A DNA stretch of 64,000 nucleotides from Candidatus Cryptobacteroides faecipullorum (GCA_017694885.1 JADIMH010000015.1:86928-150927), one strand, 5' to 3'. Numbered from the stretch's first letter, positions 45,469 through 55,391 are shown. Numbers and translations are program-made. Notes: generated by a model from the letters alone, not told the origin.

Positions 45469-46722
45469 ATGCAGCAGAGTATTGATACTTACGATTTTTC
45501 CGGCAAGAAAGCTCTTGTCAGGGTTGACTTCAACGTTCCACTTAACGAGAAGTTTGAAATTACCGATGATACCCGTATCAGGGCAGCTGTCCCTACTCTC
45601 AAGAAAATCATTGAGAAAGGCGGATCCGTAATCATCATGTCACACCTCGGACGCCCTAAGGGAGTTACAGAGAAATTCTCCCTCAAGCATATCCTTGCCC
45701 GCGTTCAGGAACTTCTCGGTGTCCCTGTAAAGTTCGCCGATGACTGCATGAAGGCTGACGAGCAGGTGGCTGCCCTCAAGCCGGGCGAGGTCCTCGTTCT
45801 TGAAAACCTCCGTTTCTATGCAGAGGAAGAAGGCAAACCGAGAGGTCTTGCAGAGGATGCTACCGATGAGGAGAAGAAAGCGGCCAAGGCTGCAGTAAAG
45901 GAAAGCCAGAAGAAGTTTGTCGAGAAACTTGCTTCATACGGAAACTGCTATGTAAATGATGCATTCGGCACTGCACACCGTGCTCATGCTTCTACAGCTC
46001 TTATCGCCAAGTATTTCCCTAATGACAAGATGTTCGGCTACCTGATGGAAGGTGAAATCAAGGCACTCGAAAGGGTAGTCAAGAATCCTGAGCGCCCTGT
46101 AACCGCAATCATCGGAGGTGCGAAGGTATCTTCGAAGATCGGCATCATCGAGCATCTTTTCGATGTAGTCGACAATATGATCATCGGAGGCGGTATGGTC
46201 TATACCTTTGTCAAGGCGCAGGGCGGAAAGATCGGAAACTCTCTTTGCGAGGATGACCAGCAGCAGCTTGCACTCGACACCATGAAGAAAGCCGAGGAGA
46301 AAGGCGTGAAGCTTTATCTTTCAAAAGAGGTGGTTATCGCCGATGCATTCGCAGAAGGTGCCAACACCAAGATCTGCTGCAACTCCGAGATCCCGGACGG
46401 CTGGGAGGGAGTCGACGCTGCTCCTAGCACACTTGCAGCATGGGAAGATGTCATCATGAAGTCAAAGACTATCCTTTGGAACGGTCCTGTAGGCGTATTC
46501 GAGATCCCTTCTTTCGCAAAGGGTACCAACCGGGTGGCTGAAATGCTCGCAAAGGCTACCGAGAACGGTGCATTCACACTTATCGGAGGCGGCGATTCTG
46601 TTGCAGCCGTTACCCAGATGGGTTATGCGAAGAAAGTAAGCTACGTTTCAACGGGCGGCGGAGCAATGCTCGAATACCTCGAGGGCAAGGAACTTCCTGG
46701 TATCGCAGCTATCCGCGAGTAA
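45469..46722 (+). CDS. pgk: Phosphoglycerate kinase
   Basis: 417 residues, full length. Visible: [20 protein letters not shown] (substrate-binding loop), [26 protein letters not shown], and the nucleotide motif [13 protein letters not shown]. It transfers phosphate from 1,3-bisphosphoglycerate to ADP in glycolysis. The gene uses strongly preferred codons and is monocistronic, with a bidirectional terminator after it. Confidence 0.97.
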   Translation: MQQSIDTYDFSGKKALVRVDFNVPLNEKFEITDDTRIRAAVPTLKKIIEKGGSVIIMSHLGRPKGVTEKFSLKHILARVQELLGVPVKFADDCMKADEQVAALKPGEVLVLENLRFYAEEEGKPRGLAEDATDEEKKAAKAAVKESQKKFVEKLASYGNCYVNDAFGTAHRAHASTALIAKYFPNDKMFGYLMEGEIKALERVVKNPERPVTAIIGGAKVSSKIGIIEHLFDVVDNMIIGGGMVYTFVKAQGGKIGNSLCEDDQQQLALDTMKKAEEKGVKLYLSKEVVIADAFAEGANTKICCNSEIPDGWEGVDAAPSTLAAWEDVIMKSKTILWNGPVGVFEIPSFAKGTNRVAEMLAKATENGAFTLIGGGDSVAAVTQMGYAKKVSYVSTGGGAMLEYLEGKELPGIAAIRE

Positions 46723-46732
46723 TGTAAAAATA

Positions 46733-46788
46733 AAAAAGAAGGGCGACCGAAAAGTCATAAGTGACTTTCTAAGGTCGCCCTTCTTTTT
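46733..46788. terminator. Nested bidirectional terminator of pgk and the S9 peptidase gene
   Basis: Outer 16-bp stem AAAAAGAAGGGCGACC (46733-46748) with GGTCGCCCTTCTTTTT (46773-46788). Inside it is a second hairpin AAAGTCA (46751-46757) with TGACTTT (46762-46768). Confidence 0.85.
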
Positions 46789-46806
46789 AATATGCTTTTG
46801 CGGAAA

Positions 46807-49227
46807 TCAGTCGTTGTTCAGCTGGACTATGTCGGTCCTTTCCCGCTGGCTGTCCCCGAGCAGATATTCGCTGAAATAGTCTGCCATCCTCCAGAAGAAA
46901 TATTCGTTCATGTCTCCGAAACCGTGGCGCTGTCCCGGAAGAAGCAGCATGTCGAAACGCTTGTTTGCCCTGATAAGGGCATTCACTACCCTGATAGAAT
47001 TGGCGGGGTGAACGTTATTGTCGATGTCCCCGTGAACAAGCAGCAGATGACCTTTCAGGTTCTTCGCTATCTGCGGATTGGTATCTATCTTATATACGAA
47101 AGAAGTGTCGCCTTTTTCACTGATTTCCTCCAGGATGCCGTGGTGCTGCTCGCTCCACCAGCGGTTGTATATGCGGTTGTCATGGTTTCCCGCACATGAT
47201 ACCGCCACCTTGTAGAAATCAGGGTATTTGAGTATGGCTGCAGTAGACATGAATCCACCTCCGGAGTGGCCGTGGATTCCCACACGGGTAGCGTCGATCC
47301 ACGGGTACATTGCCGCAAGTCTCTGTACCGCCGTCTTCTGGTCTTCGAGACCGTAGTCGCGGAGGTTGCCGTATCCGTAGTTGTGATACCATTTTGATCT
47401 GTTCGGATGGCCTCCGCGGTTTCCGACGGTGATGACGATGAATCCCATCTGGGCGAGCCTGTCAGTGCGGGTCATGCCTGAACTCCACGAAATATTGTTG
47501 GCCTCTACCTGCGGACCGGGATATACGTATTCTATTATAGGATATACTTTTGTCGAATCGAAATCGAAAGGCTTATACATGACTCCGTACAGGTCGGTGA
47601 CTCCGTCAGCGGCTTTTACGGTAAACCTTTCCGGGAATTTGTACCCTGCGGCAAAAAGCTGTGAAAGATCCGCCTTTTCAAGATCCGCTTTCTTGGTCCC
47701 GTCGGCGGTATACAGGGCGGAAGCCGGTGCTGTGTCTACGCGTGAGTAGTTGAGTACGAGATATTTTCCGTTGTCATCGGTAGAAGCCCATACATCCATG
47801 TCTTTCATGTCTAATTGCTTCAGCCCGGTGCCGTCGAAATTCACACGGAATGTATGCATCTGGTATGGGTTTTCTCCCTTGGCGTATCCGCAGGCATTGA
47901 AGATGATATAGTCTTCGGCATCGTTGACCGCCAATATGTTTTCAACATGGAACGGTCCTTCTGTTATGGTATTCGCAAGGGTGCCGTCGGCATTGTAAAG
48001 GTAAAGGTTCGCCCAGCCGTTGCGCTCCGACCAGTGGATCATCTGCCGTCCGCCGTTGACCAGACGCAGGGGCCGGTATTCTACATAGGTATTCATCCTT
48101 TCCGTAATGACAGTCCTTGTCGAATCGCTGTCCAGATCTACCCGGCAGACATCCAGACGCTTGATGTCGCGGCTGATTCTCAGTATGTAGAAGCCTTCAT
48201 TGTCTCCGAGCCACTTGCGTGAATAATAGTCTGTGTACCGGTCGGCATTCGTGGCGGGAGCGGTCTCTATGTCGAGTGCCTGGTCCTTGAATGCTACGGT
48301 CTTTATGTATTTGCTGCTCATGTCTCCGGTAGAGAACACATACAGCAGTTCTTTCGGCCCCGGCTCTCCCGGCATCTGGTATTTGTAGGTTTCGAGAACA
48401 GGCCGTGGATTGCTCAGCGAGTTGATGACCCACAGGTCCTTGATGTCTCTCATGTCGCATTTTACTGTAGCGAAATGTCTGGAGTCAGGAGACCAGACCA
48501 GGTTCCATGGCATTACCCTTTTGGTGGTGTCCGTTTCTGTCCACCCCATATAGCTGTCCGCTCCCCAGCAGAATTCACGTGTGCCGTCGGAGGTGATCCG
48601 ATGCTCGACTATGGTGCTGTCCTTTTCGTCTTTGGCTGCCTTGGCCATGTTTTCCGCATCCATCCAGTACAGGTTTGCGTTTTTGGCGAAAACCCCCATT
48701 GTCCCGTCAGGGGAGACGTTCACCCAGGAAGGATATCTGTCCTCTTCTTCCTGTCCGGTAATGTCGGTCAGCTTTCCTGATGCGATGTCATAGGAGAAAG
48801 TAAACACTTTCTTGTCGCCCCATCTGTCGATCCTGAGCGAATCCTTTTCTTCAAGAGTGCTCTTTATTTCAAACGTGAATGCCTTGTCGTCTTTCAGTTT
48901 CATGTTTCTGAGGGGAAGATGCTGTGCATCGAACGGATCCTTTACGGTTTCCGTAATCTGCATGGCAAGCCTGTCCATATCGAAGACAGAGGTCTTCCTG
49001 CCGGTTTTCGCATCTACTATATAATATTGTGTCCCGTCCGGGTCTTCCCACTTGTACCAGAACTTGTCCGAGTCCCTGAACCAGTTTGGGGACACTCGCG
49101 TAGAATGGACCATCTGGGACACTTTTTTTGCCGAAAACCTTTCGGCCAGCTCATAATTCGGCGCCTGCTGTGCAGACAATGATATTGCCGCTGCTGCGGC
49201 AATGAGGACGCTGTAAGTTCGTTTCAT
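46807..49227 (-). CDS. S9 family dipeptidyl peptidase IV-like
   Basis: 806 residues: signal peptide (about 1-19, ending SLSAQ), N-terminal beta-propeller of the DPP IV type with DPDGTQYYIVD and KVFTFSYDIASGKL (cut), and a C-terminal alpha/beta hydrolase. The catalytic Ser655 is in GHSGGGFMSTAA; Asp is in LVHGDIDNNVHPANS and His in PGQRHGFGDMNEYF. Bacteroidales use such enzymes (DPP IV, prolyl tripeptidyl peptidase) to remove Xaa-Pro peptides from host protein. Start at 49227 because the longer frame lacks a signal. A DUF3298 gene lies 66 nt upstream. Confidence 0.94.
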   Translation of the reverse strand: MKRTYSVLIAAAAAISLSAQQAPNYELAERFSAKKVSQMVHSTRVSPNWFRDSDKFWYKWEDPDGTQYYIVDAKTGRKTSVFDMDRLAMQITETVKDPFDAQHLPLRNMKLKDDKAFTFEIKSTLEEKDSLRIDRWGDKKVFTFSYDIASGKLTDITGQEEEDRYPSWVNVSPDGTMGVFAKNANLYWMDAENMAKAAKDEKDSTIVEHRITSDGTREFCWGADSYMGWTETDTTKRVMPWNLVWSPDSRHFATVKCDMRDIKDLWVINSLSNPRPVLETYKYQMPGEPGPKELLYVFSTGDMSSKYIKTVAFKDQALDIETAPATNADRYTDYYSRKWLGDNEGFYILRISRDIKRLDVCRVDLDSDSTRTVITERMNTYVEYRPLRLVNGGRQMIHWSERNGWANLYLYNADGTLANTITEGPFHVENILAVNDAEDYIIFNACGYAKGENPYQMHTFRVNFDGTGLKQLDMKDMDVWASTDDNGKYLVLNYSRVDTAPASALYTADGTKKADLEKADLSQLFAAGYKFPERFTVKAADGVTDLYGVMYKPFDFDSTKVYPIIEYVYPGPQVEANNISWSSGMTRTDRLAQMGFIVITVGNRGGHPNRSKWYHNYGYGNLRDYGLEDQKTAVQRLAAMYPWIDATRVGIHGHSGGGFMSTAAILKYPDFYKVAVSCAGNHDNRIYNRWWSEQHHGILEEISEKGDTSFVYKIDTNPQIAKNLKGHLLLVHGDIDNNVHPANSIRVVNALIRANKRFDMLLLPGQRHGFGDMNEYFFWRMADYFSEYLLGDSQRERTDIVQLNND

Positions 49228-49293
49228 TTTTTCTTCATTTATATGGCAACTGTTGTGGATTTTCCCGGACATTCTTTTGTGGATATTTCCGGT

Positions 49294-50052
49294 CTAATAA
49301 AGGCCTTCGAGTTCTTCCCATGGCACCGTCACACGGATGATTCCCATGGCATACGGTCCGATTTCGTACTGGTTGTATATGTAGGTGATGCCCTTTTCCC
49401 CGATTGCAAAATTACCGTTAGGGCCGATTTCCTGTGTAAACAGCATAGATGTGTCTGACGGATTCTCCAATGATTCTGCAAGGTGTGAAGACAGGAGCCC
49501 TGGAAGCCTGTCTTTATATCCTTCCTTGAAGAAATCGCTCTCGGTCAGAAGGTCCCCTGTCTTCATGTCGAAGTTCAGAGCCGTTTCCGCCGTCATCCCG
49601 TGTGCCCCTCCTGTAAATGAATATTTCGTGACAGAATATGACAGAATGTTCTTATGGCAGCCGGATACCGCTCCTGTAACATAGTCCGACCAGTCGAGAG
49701 ATGCTGTCGGCATTTCTCCGCTTTCCTTGATCAGCGGGGCGTTCGTTTCCCTGTATTCTTTCACCCTGTCGGCCTTGTATGCTTCGATGGCCTTTTCAGG
49801 GTCCAGTGCGGAATACATGTCTCCGAAAAGGGTGGCAGTCAGGGTTTTATCTATATTGTCCAATGCAGTCTTCTGGAGTCCGGATGCCGGATATTCTGCA
49901 CTGATCCTGACCTCAAGGGCATATCCGGAACCCTCTGCCGCCGCAAAGGAATCTTCCGAACTGTAGGTAGTTGAACTGAATCCTTCATTGCAGGATACCA
50001 GAGACCCTATCGCAACAGATGCAGCAAGGGCGGAAAAACAAAATCTTTTCAT
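49294..50052 (-). CDS. DUF3298 lipoprotein
   Basis: 252 residues. Lipobox LVSC with Cys21 after MKRFCFSALAASVAIGS. The C-terminal part matches the DUF4163/DUF3298 fold of RsiV-like proteins: YSVTKYSFTGGAHGMTAETA (the GGAHG hallmark), DMKTGDLLTESDFFKEGYK and FAIGEKGITYIYNQYEIGPY. In Bacillus RsiV this domain binds lysozyme; whether this protein does is unknown. It is on the same strand as the S9 peptidase gene. The start at 50052 gives a proper signal peptide; the longer frame does not. Confidence 0.85.
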   Translation of the reverse strand: MKRFCFSALAASVAIGSLVSCNEGFSSTTYSSEDSFAAAEGSGYALEVRISAEYPASGLQKTALDNIDKTLTATLFGDMYSALDPEKAIEAYKADRVKEYRETNAPLIKESGEMPTASLDWSDYVTGAVSGCHKNILSYSVTKYSFTGGAHGMTAETALNFDMKTGDLLTESDFFKEGYKDRLPGLLSSHLAESLENPSDTSMLFTQEIGPNGNFAIGEKGITYIYNQYEIGPYAMGIIRVTVPWEELEGLY

Positions 50053-50173
50053 GACCGTAAAAATGTTTAAAACCCCTAAATATAATATAATATTCCGTAC
50101 TCTGCAAATCATGTTTTTATCATGATGCTGCCGATACATCCTCCACGTACAGGAAGACGCCTGGGTGCGGACA

Positions 50174-50201
50174 GGTATACTTTTTGATAATTTAGTATAC
50201 C
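50174..50201. promoter_or_regulatory. Inverted repeat GGTATACT-N12-AGTATACC
   Basis: Perfect 8-bp arms (50174-50181, 50194-50201) about 70 nt before the SGNH hydrolase start, between divergent genes. It is a candidate operator for the glycan cluster. Confidence 0.45.
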
Positions 50202-50270
50202 TTATATGTTTTCATGGAGATGTATTTTCGTGCCTATTTAACTGATAACCGATATAATCACATAACTTAT

Positions 50271-51656
50271 ATGAAACGTTTTTTTATTGCCATTGCTGCT
50301 GCAATGCTGTCTGGCGCATTTGCTTTTGCGCAGTCTGTCATCCCTTTTACAAATGGAGACCGCGCTGTGTACCTCGGTGACAGTATCACTGACGGAGGTC
50401 ATTACCATTCCTATATCTGGCTCTATTATATGACCAGATTCCCGTATATGGATCTGACTGTAGTCAATGCAGGAATCGGAGGGAACACCGCCTCGGACAT
50501 GTACGAGAGGCTCGACGGAGATGTCTTCATCCATGAGCCTACTGTCCTGATGGTCACTTTCGGTATGAATGACACAGGATATATGGAGTACAATCAGGAA
50601 GGGGCTGAGAAATATGGCGAGAAAAGGTACAGGGAGGCTTGCGACAATTTCGACAAGATAGAAAAAAGGCTGCTCGCCCTTGACAATGTGCATATCGTGA
50701 TGGTGGGAGGTTCTCCTTATGACGAAACGGCACAGATAGAGGGCAATGTCGCGTTCAAAGGCAAGAATGCCGTCATGGACAGGATAGTGGCTTATCAGAA
50801 AGCTGCGGCTGAACGCAACGGGTGGGATTTCGTTGATTTCAGCAAGCCGCTCGTTGAAGTTTCGGCAAAGATGCAGGCAGAAGACCCGTCATTCACCCTG
50901 ACCATGGGAGATCGTATACATCCTGACAATGACGGGCATATGGTGATGGCTTACCTGTTCCTGAAGGCCCAGGGGTTCGCAGGCAGGAAAGTAGCGGATA
51001 TCGAGGTGGATGCAGCGACCTCGAATGTCGTGAAATCAGAGAATTGTGCCATATCTGACGTACAGAAGGACCGTAAAGGCATTTCATTCAGCTATCTGGC
51101 CGAGTCCCTTCCTTATCCTCTCGATACTGTCGCCCGTGGTTTCGGAGCGCACCGAGGACAGGCCGGAGCTTTGAAAATGGTCCCTTTCATGGAGGAGATG
51201 AACCAGGAAACTCTTAAAGTTACAGGTCTTGAAGGTAAGTACAACCTTTATATCGATGACCAGCTTCTCGGGTCATGGGACGGCAAAAACCTGGCAGAAG
51301 GTATCAATATGGCTGAACTGACATGGTCTCCTCAGTACCAGCAGGCGCTGCAGGTGATGTATCTTAACGAGTGGAGATGGGAGATTGAGCGGAGTTTCAG
51401 GGATTTCGCATGGATGCAGTTCGGTTTTCTGAAGCCTCTCGGATGTCTTGACAATAACGACCGCAGGGCAGTCGAGGCCATAGACCGGCATAAGGCAGAG
51501 AACATCTGGGCGGGAATCCACAGGGATACGTATGCCAGACTGATGTACGAAGAGGTCCGGGATACCCGTATCGCCGAAATGAATATGCTTACCGACAAGA
51601 TTTATCAGATAAACAAACCGGTGGAGCACCGTATTTCTCTCCGCCTTTCCTTGTAA
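50271..51656 (+). CDS. Secreted SGNH/GDSL hydrolase
   Basis: 461 residues with a signal peptide (1-20, ending AFAFA). All SGNH blocks are present: GDSITDGG with nucleophile Ser38, NAGIGGNTASDMY (oxyanion Gly), FGMNDTGY, and the late GDRIHPDNDGH with Asp and His. The C-terminal 200 residues (after about 240) form an added domain, beta-rich then helical, of unknown role. Secreted esterases of this type deacetylate polysaccharides. The GH92 gene follows 25 nt downstream, suggesting action on acetylated or mannose-bearing glycans. The longer frame upstream is rejected for lack of signal peptide. Confidence 0.9.
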   Translation: MKRFFIAIAAAMLSGAFAFAQSVIPFTNGDRAVYLGDSITDGGHYHSYIWLYYMTRFPYMDLTVVNAGIGGNTASDMYERLDGDVFIHEPTVLMVTFGMNDTGYMEYNQEGAEKYGEKRYREACDNFDKIEKRLLALDNVHIVMVGGSPYDETAQIEGNVAFKGKNAVMDRIVAYQKAAAERNGWDFVDFSKPLVEVSAKMQAEDPSFTLTMGDRIHPDNDGHMVMAYLFLKAQGFAGRKVADIEVDAATSNVVKSENCAISDVQKDRKGISFSYLAESLPYPLDTVARGFGAHRGQAGALKMVPFMEEMNQETLKVTGLEGKYNLYIDDQLLGSWDGKNLAEGINMAELTWSPQYQQALQVMYLNEWRWEIERSFRDFAWMQFGFLKPLGCLDNNDRRAVEAIDRHKAENIWAGIHRDTYARLMYEEVRDTRIAEMNMLTDKIYQINKPVEHRISLRLSL

Positions 51657-51681
51657 ATTTGCACTCTGAAAAACATAGGAT

Positions 51682-54000
51682 ATGAAATTCACCAATCTTA
51701 TGATATCTTTTGCCGTCCTTATTTCCGCAGCCGGGTGCGCGGATGGCGGGCAGGACCTTAAGTCTCCGGCAGCGTATGTGAACCCTTTCATCGGTGCGAG
51801 TACAAGTGTCGGTGACGCCGGGGTGTATCACGGGCTCGGGAAGACTTTCCCCGGTGCCACTACGCCTTACGGCATGGTACAGGTAAGCCCTAACACTATT
51901 ACCGGAGGGGACAATGCCAGCGGCTACAGCTATGAGCACAAGACGATAGAAGGTTTTGCATTCACCCAGATGAGCGGAGTGGGCTGGTTCGGGGATCTCG
52001 GGAACTTCCTGGTCATGCCGACAACCGGTGATATGAAAACCGTCGCCGGGAAAGAGGACGGAAGTATCTCCGGATGGCGTTCTGCTTACGACAAAGGCAC
52101 GGAGACTGCGGTCCCGGGATACTATATGGCCGATCTTACGGACTACGGCATCAGAGTGGAAAGTTCCGCTACTCCGCACTGCGGAATCATCAGGTTTACT
52201 TATCCGGAGAACGGCAGCTCCAGGATACAGATAGATCTGGCCAGGAGAGTGGGAGGTACGTCGGAGTCACAGTATGTCAAAGTGCTTGATGACCACACTA
52301 TTACCGGATGGATGAAATGTACTCCGGAGACCGGTGGCTGGGGCAACGGGGACGGGAATGCCAGATATACCGTCTATTTTTACGCGGAGTTCAGCCATCC
52401 TCTGGAAAACTATGGCTTCTGGAGTGCGGATATACCTTCCGGATGGACACGTAAAAAAGACGAGGTGGTGAGCCTTCCGTATCTGGAGCGTGTCAGCAAA
52501 GCGGATATTATCCGCGGAAAGAATGAGCTTGAAGGGAAACACATCGGATTCTTCACGGAATTCCCTACCTCTGAAAACGAGCAGGTGACTATGAAAGTCG
52601 GGCTGTCGTTCGTGGATATGGACGGCGCAAGGAAGAATTTCGGGCAGGAAATGGCAGGCAAGGAGTTCGACCGGATCCGTCAGGATGCTTTTGCCATGTG
52701 GAACAGGGAGCTTGGACGCATCAGTGTCACGGGAGGCTCCGATGAAGACAAGACGGTTTTCTATACGGCTTTGTACCACTCTCTTATTGACCCGAGGATA
52801 TATGCGGATGTAGACGGGAGATATGTGGGCGGGGACTATGAGATCCATCAGGGAGACGGGACTTTCACGAAAAGGACGATCTTCAGCGGATGGGACACTT
52901 TCCGCAGCCTTATGCCTCTCCAGACGATAATTAACCCTGGAGTGGTGAGCGATCTGATAAACTCTCTGGTGACTATGGCGGACCAGAGCGGAAGGGAATA
53001 TTTTGAAAGGTGGGAGTTCCTCAATTCATATTCAGGCTGCATGATAGGCAATCCAGCTCTGTCCGTACTGGCCGATGCATATGTGAAAGGCATACGCACA
53101 TATGATATGGAGAAGGCGTACAGATATGCTGTCAATAGTACTGCAAAATTCGGGAATTACCCGCTTGGCTGGACTCCAGGCGGACTGTGCATATCACAGA
53201 CCCTGGAATACGGTTATTTCGACTGGTGCCTTTCTGTGCTTGCCCAAGGACTCGGCAAAGAGGCCGATGCTGAAAAATACAGGAGGCAGGCCCAGGCCTA
53301 CAGGAACATCTTCGATCCGGACAAAGGCTGGTTCCGCCCTAAAAAAGCTGACGGCAGCTGGGAAGACTGGCCCTCGGATGCCCGGACAACGGAATGGTAC
53401 GGATGCATAGAATGCAATCCTTACCAGCAGGGATGGTTCGTGCCGCATGACATAGGCGGCATGGTAGAACTGATGGGAGGCAGGGAAAAAGTCATTGCGG
53501 ATCTGGACAGCTTTTTTGAAAACACGCCTTCCGACATGCTGTGGAACCAGTATTACAATCACGCCAACGAACCGGTCCACTTCGTCCCGTTCCTTTTCAA
53601 CCGTCTCGGGGAGCCGTGGAAAACGCAGAAATGGACACGGTTCATATGTTCTCATGCATATGGTGACGGAGTGAACGGTCTTGTCGGTAATGATGATGCC
53701 GGCCAGATGTCTGCCTGGTATGTCATGGCCGCTTCCGGGATCCATCCCGCCTGTCCGGGAGAAACCAGCATGGAGATTACCAGCCCTGTATTCGACAGGA
53801 TAGAATTCACCCTTGACCCGGACTACGCTTCCGGGAATAAATTCACTGTCATAGCACATGGCAACGGTCCGGAAAACGTTTACATCCGCAAAGCCGTCCT
53901 CAACGGGAAGGCTCTGGACAAAATGCAGATAGAATTTGCCGACATTGCCGCCGGGGGTACCCTGGAACTGTATATGTCAGGTACACCTTCAATACGGTAG
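51682..54000 (+). CDS. GH92 alpha-mannosidase, lipoprotein
   Basis: 772 residues. N-terminus MKFTNLMISFAVLISAAGCA has a lipobox with Cys19, so it is a surface or periplasmic lipoprotein. Full GH92: YVNPFIGASTSVGDAGVYHG (cut), FPGATTPYGMVQVSPNTI, TIFSGWDTFRSLMPLQTI, WFRPKKADGSW and GNDDAGQMSAWYVMAASGI. The acid motif reads HANEPVHFVPFLFNRLG with Glu630, the usual general acid, unlike the first GH92 in this window. It probably cuts terminal alpha-1,2- or 1,3-mannose from N-glycans or mannan. It is the second gene after the SGNH esterase. Confidence 0.95.
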   Translation: MKFTNLMISFAVLISAAGCADGGQDLKSPAAYVNPFIGASTSVGDAGVYHGLGKTFPGATTPYGMVQVSPNTITGGDNASGYSYEHKTIEGFAFTQMSGVGWFGDLGNFLVMPTTGDMKTVAGKEDGSISGWRSAYDKGTETAVPGYYMADLTDYGIRVESSATPHCGIIRFTYPENGSSRIQIDLARRVGGTSESQYVKVLDDHTITGWMKCTPETGGWGNGDGNARYTVYFYAEFSHPLENYGFWSADIPSGWTRKKDEVVSLPYLERVSKADIIRGKNELEGKHIGFFTEFPTSENEQVTMKVGLSFVDMDGARKNFGQEMAGKEFDRIRQDAFAMWNRELGRISVTGGSDEDKTVFYTALYHSLIDPRIYADVDGRYVGGDYEIHQGDGTFTKRTIFSGWDTFRSLMPLQTIINPGVVSDLINSLVTMADQSGREYFERWEFLNSYSGCMIGNPALSVLADAYVKGIRTYDMEKAYRYAVNSTAKFGNYPLGWTPGGLCISQTLEYGYFDWCLSVLAQGLGKEADAEKYRRQAQAYRNIFDPDKGWFRPKKADGSWEDWPSDARTTEWYGCIECNPYQQGWFVPHDIGGMVELMGGREKVIADLDSFFENTPSDMLWNQYYNHANEPVHFVPFLFNRLGEPWKTQKWTRFICSHAYGDGVNGLVGNDDAGQMSAWYVMAASGIHPACPGETSMEITSPVFDRIEFTLDPDYASGNKFTVIAHGNGPENVYIRKAVLNGKALDKMQIEFADIAAGGTLELYMSGTPSIR

Positions 54001-54062
54001 ACTACGGATACTAACGGAGAATTCTATTTCTCTTCGACGGTCTGTACGCTGAATCCCTGGCT

Positions 54063-54080
54063 GCAGGACATGAGTCCTGC
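54063..54080 (+). other. Small hairpin downstream of the second GH92
   Basis: GCAGGAC (54063-54069), loop ATGA, GTCCTGC (54074-54080). No T run follows. Confidence 0.4.
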
Positions 54081-54123
54081 CGGAATTACCGCAGCTGCAG
54101 TATTAATTCTGCCGTTTGGAATG

Positions 54124-54131
54124 TATCTTTG
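54124..54131 (+). promoter_or_regulatory. -7 box TATCTTTG for the propeller gene
   Basis: Exact TAnnTTTG match. A TTG inside it (54129) opens the longer frame, so the true start is the ATG at 54153. Confidence 0.65.
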
Positions 54132-54152
54132 CAGCCTTATTGTTTTTTGCAT

Positions 54153-55286
54153 ATGAAACACATGATTGTTGCTGCCGCAGCCTTTGCGGTGTTGTCCTTT
54201 TCTTCAGGTGCCCAGGCTGTACCAGACACGTGCTTTTCGTCCTTTCTGTTTCCTGACAGCGGAAGCGTGGTGGAGGGAGACGGGATGTACTCGGTCTTTC
54301 TCGGTGACGGCCGGAGCATTTTCCTGATGGGAGATTCGTATATCGGAACGGTGTCGGAGGGAAAACGTATTTCAGGAGACCATATGTACCGGAATACATA
54401 TATTGTATATGACCATGAGAGACAGCGTCCCGTTCCTCTTGCCGGAGCCTGTGGACCGGAAACCTCTGCCGCTGTCCCCGAAGGTGTGACTGACGAAAGT
54501 TCCAGGTGGTTCTGGCCGGGACATGGATTTACTGTCGGAGACAGGCTTTATGTCTTTCAGCAACTGATGTATTCCGGTTCGGGCCCCCAGGGGTGGAATT
54601 TCCATTATGACCGGACATATATACTCCAGTATGCCCTGCCGGACATTTCGCTGGATCCTGTCAGGCAGGCCCCCGTACCTTATGACCGGCTCTGTACCGG
54701 GGAGCCTTCTTCTGAAAATCCCCATGTGCACTTCGGGGCGGCCGCATTGAATGATATAGACTCGAGCGGATACCTGTATATTTATGCCCAGGTGGACATC
54801 GTAAACGGATTCGACCCGGTGACTGACGTCTACATTGCAAGGACGGTAGAGGAAAAGCTTTTTTCGGAATGGGAGTATTTTGACGGGGAGGGCTGGAGCG
54901 TCAGAAGCGAGGATGCGGCGGCCATGCAGGGGCTTTCGGAGGTGGCGGTGTCTTCGCAGTTCAACGTATTCCGCCTCGATGGAAAGTATGTGCTCCTGAC
55001 ACAGGACAAAAGCTGGAACAGCGGAAAGATCTACACCTTCATTTCGGATACGCCTTGCGGTCCCTGGAGCGGCAAGACATTGGTTTACAGGATTCCTGAT
55101 CTTGCCGACAGCGACTGGTACACGTACAATGCCATGGCTCATCCCCAGTTCGAGAACGACGGCAGGATACTTGTCTCGTATAACGTCAATTCGAATGATT
55201 TCTCCGACCAGAAGTCTGACGTGGAGAGTTACCGCCCGAGATTCATCTGGGTAGACAAGAAACTCATTCTGGGCTTAAGCCGGTAA
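54153..55286 (+). CDS. Secreted beta-propeller protein (DUF5005/DUF4185-like)
   Basis: 377 residues with a signal peptide (MKHMIVAAAAFAVLSFSSGA, cut). The mature part has the five-bladed-propeller look of GH43-like or DUF4185/DUF5005 proteins: SVFLGDGRSIFLMGDSYIGT, FWPGHGFTVGDRLYVFQQLM, PHVHFGAAALND, QFNVFRLDGKYVLLTQD and MAHPQFENDGRILVSYNVNS. No catalytic triplet can be assigned by eye. It has its own promoter, 152 nt after the second GH92, and is the last gene of the glycan group. Confidence 0.8.
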   Translation: MKHMIVAAAAFAVLSFSSGAQAVPDTCFSSFLFPDSGSVVEGDGMYSVFLGDGRSIFLMGDSYIGTVSEGKRISGDHMYRNTYIVYDHERQRPVPLAGACGPETSAAVPEGVTDESSRWFWPGHGFTVGDRLYVFQQLMYSGSGPQGWNFHYDRTYILQYALPDISLDPVRQAPVPYDRLCTGEPSSENPHVHFGAAALNDIDSSGYLYIYAQVDIVNGFDPVTDVYIARTVEEKLFSEWEYFDGEGWSVRSEDAAAMQGLSEVAVSSQFNVFRLDGKYVLLTQDKSWNSGKIYTFISDTPCGPWSGKTLVYRIPDLADSDWYTYNAMAHPQFENDGRILVSYNVNSNDFSDQKSDVESYRPRFIWVDKKLILGLSR

Positions 55287-55361
55287 TATTCAGAGGAATG
55301 TAGGATAAGGGGCCGAAAGCCGGCGAAGGCGGTTTCCGGAGGTACAATACTATGGAATTTA

Positions 55362-55391
55362 TTGTTTTTTAAAATATTATCACTATCTTTG
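55362..55391 (+). promoter_or_regulatory. str operon promoter (TTG-N19-TATCTTTG)
   Basis: -33 TTG (55362-55364) and -7 TATCTTTG (55384-55391), 19 nt apart, with a leader of about 45 nt to rpsL. A weak GC-rich stem-loop with one mismatch lies upstream (about 55312-55340) and may end the propeller transcript. Confidence 0.75.
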
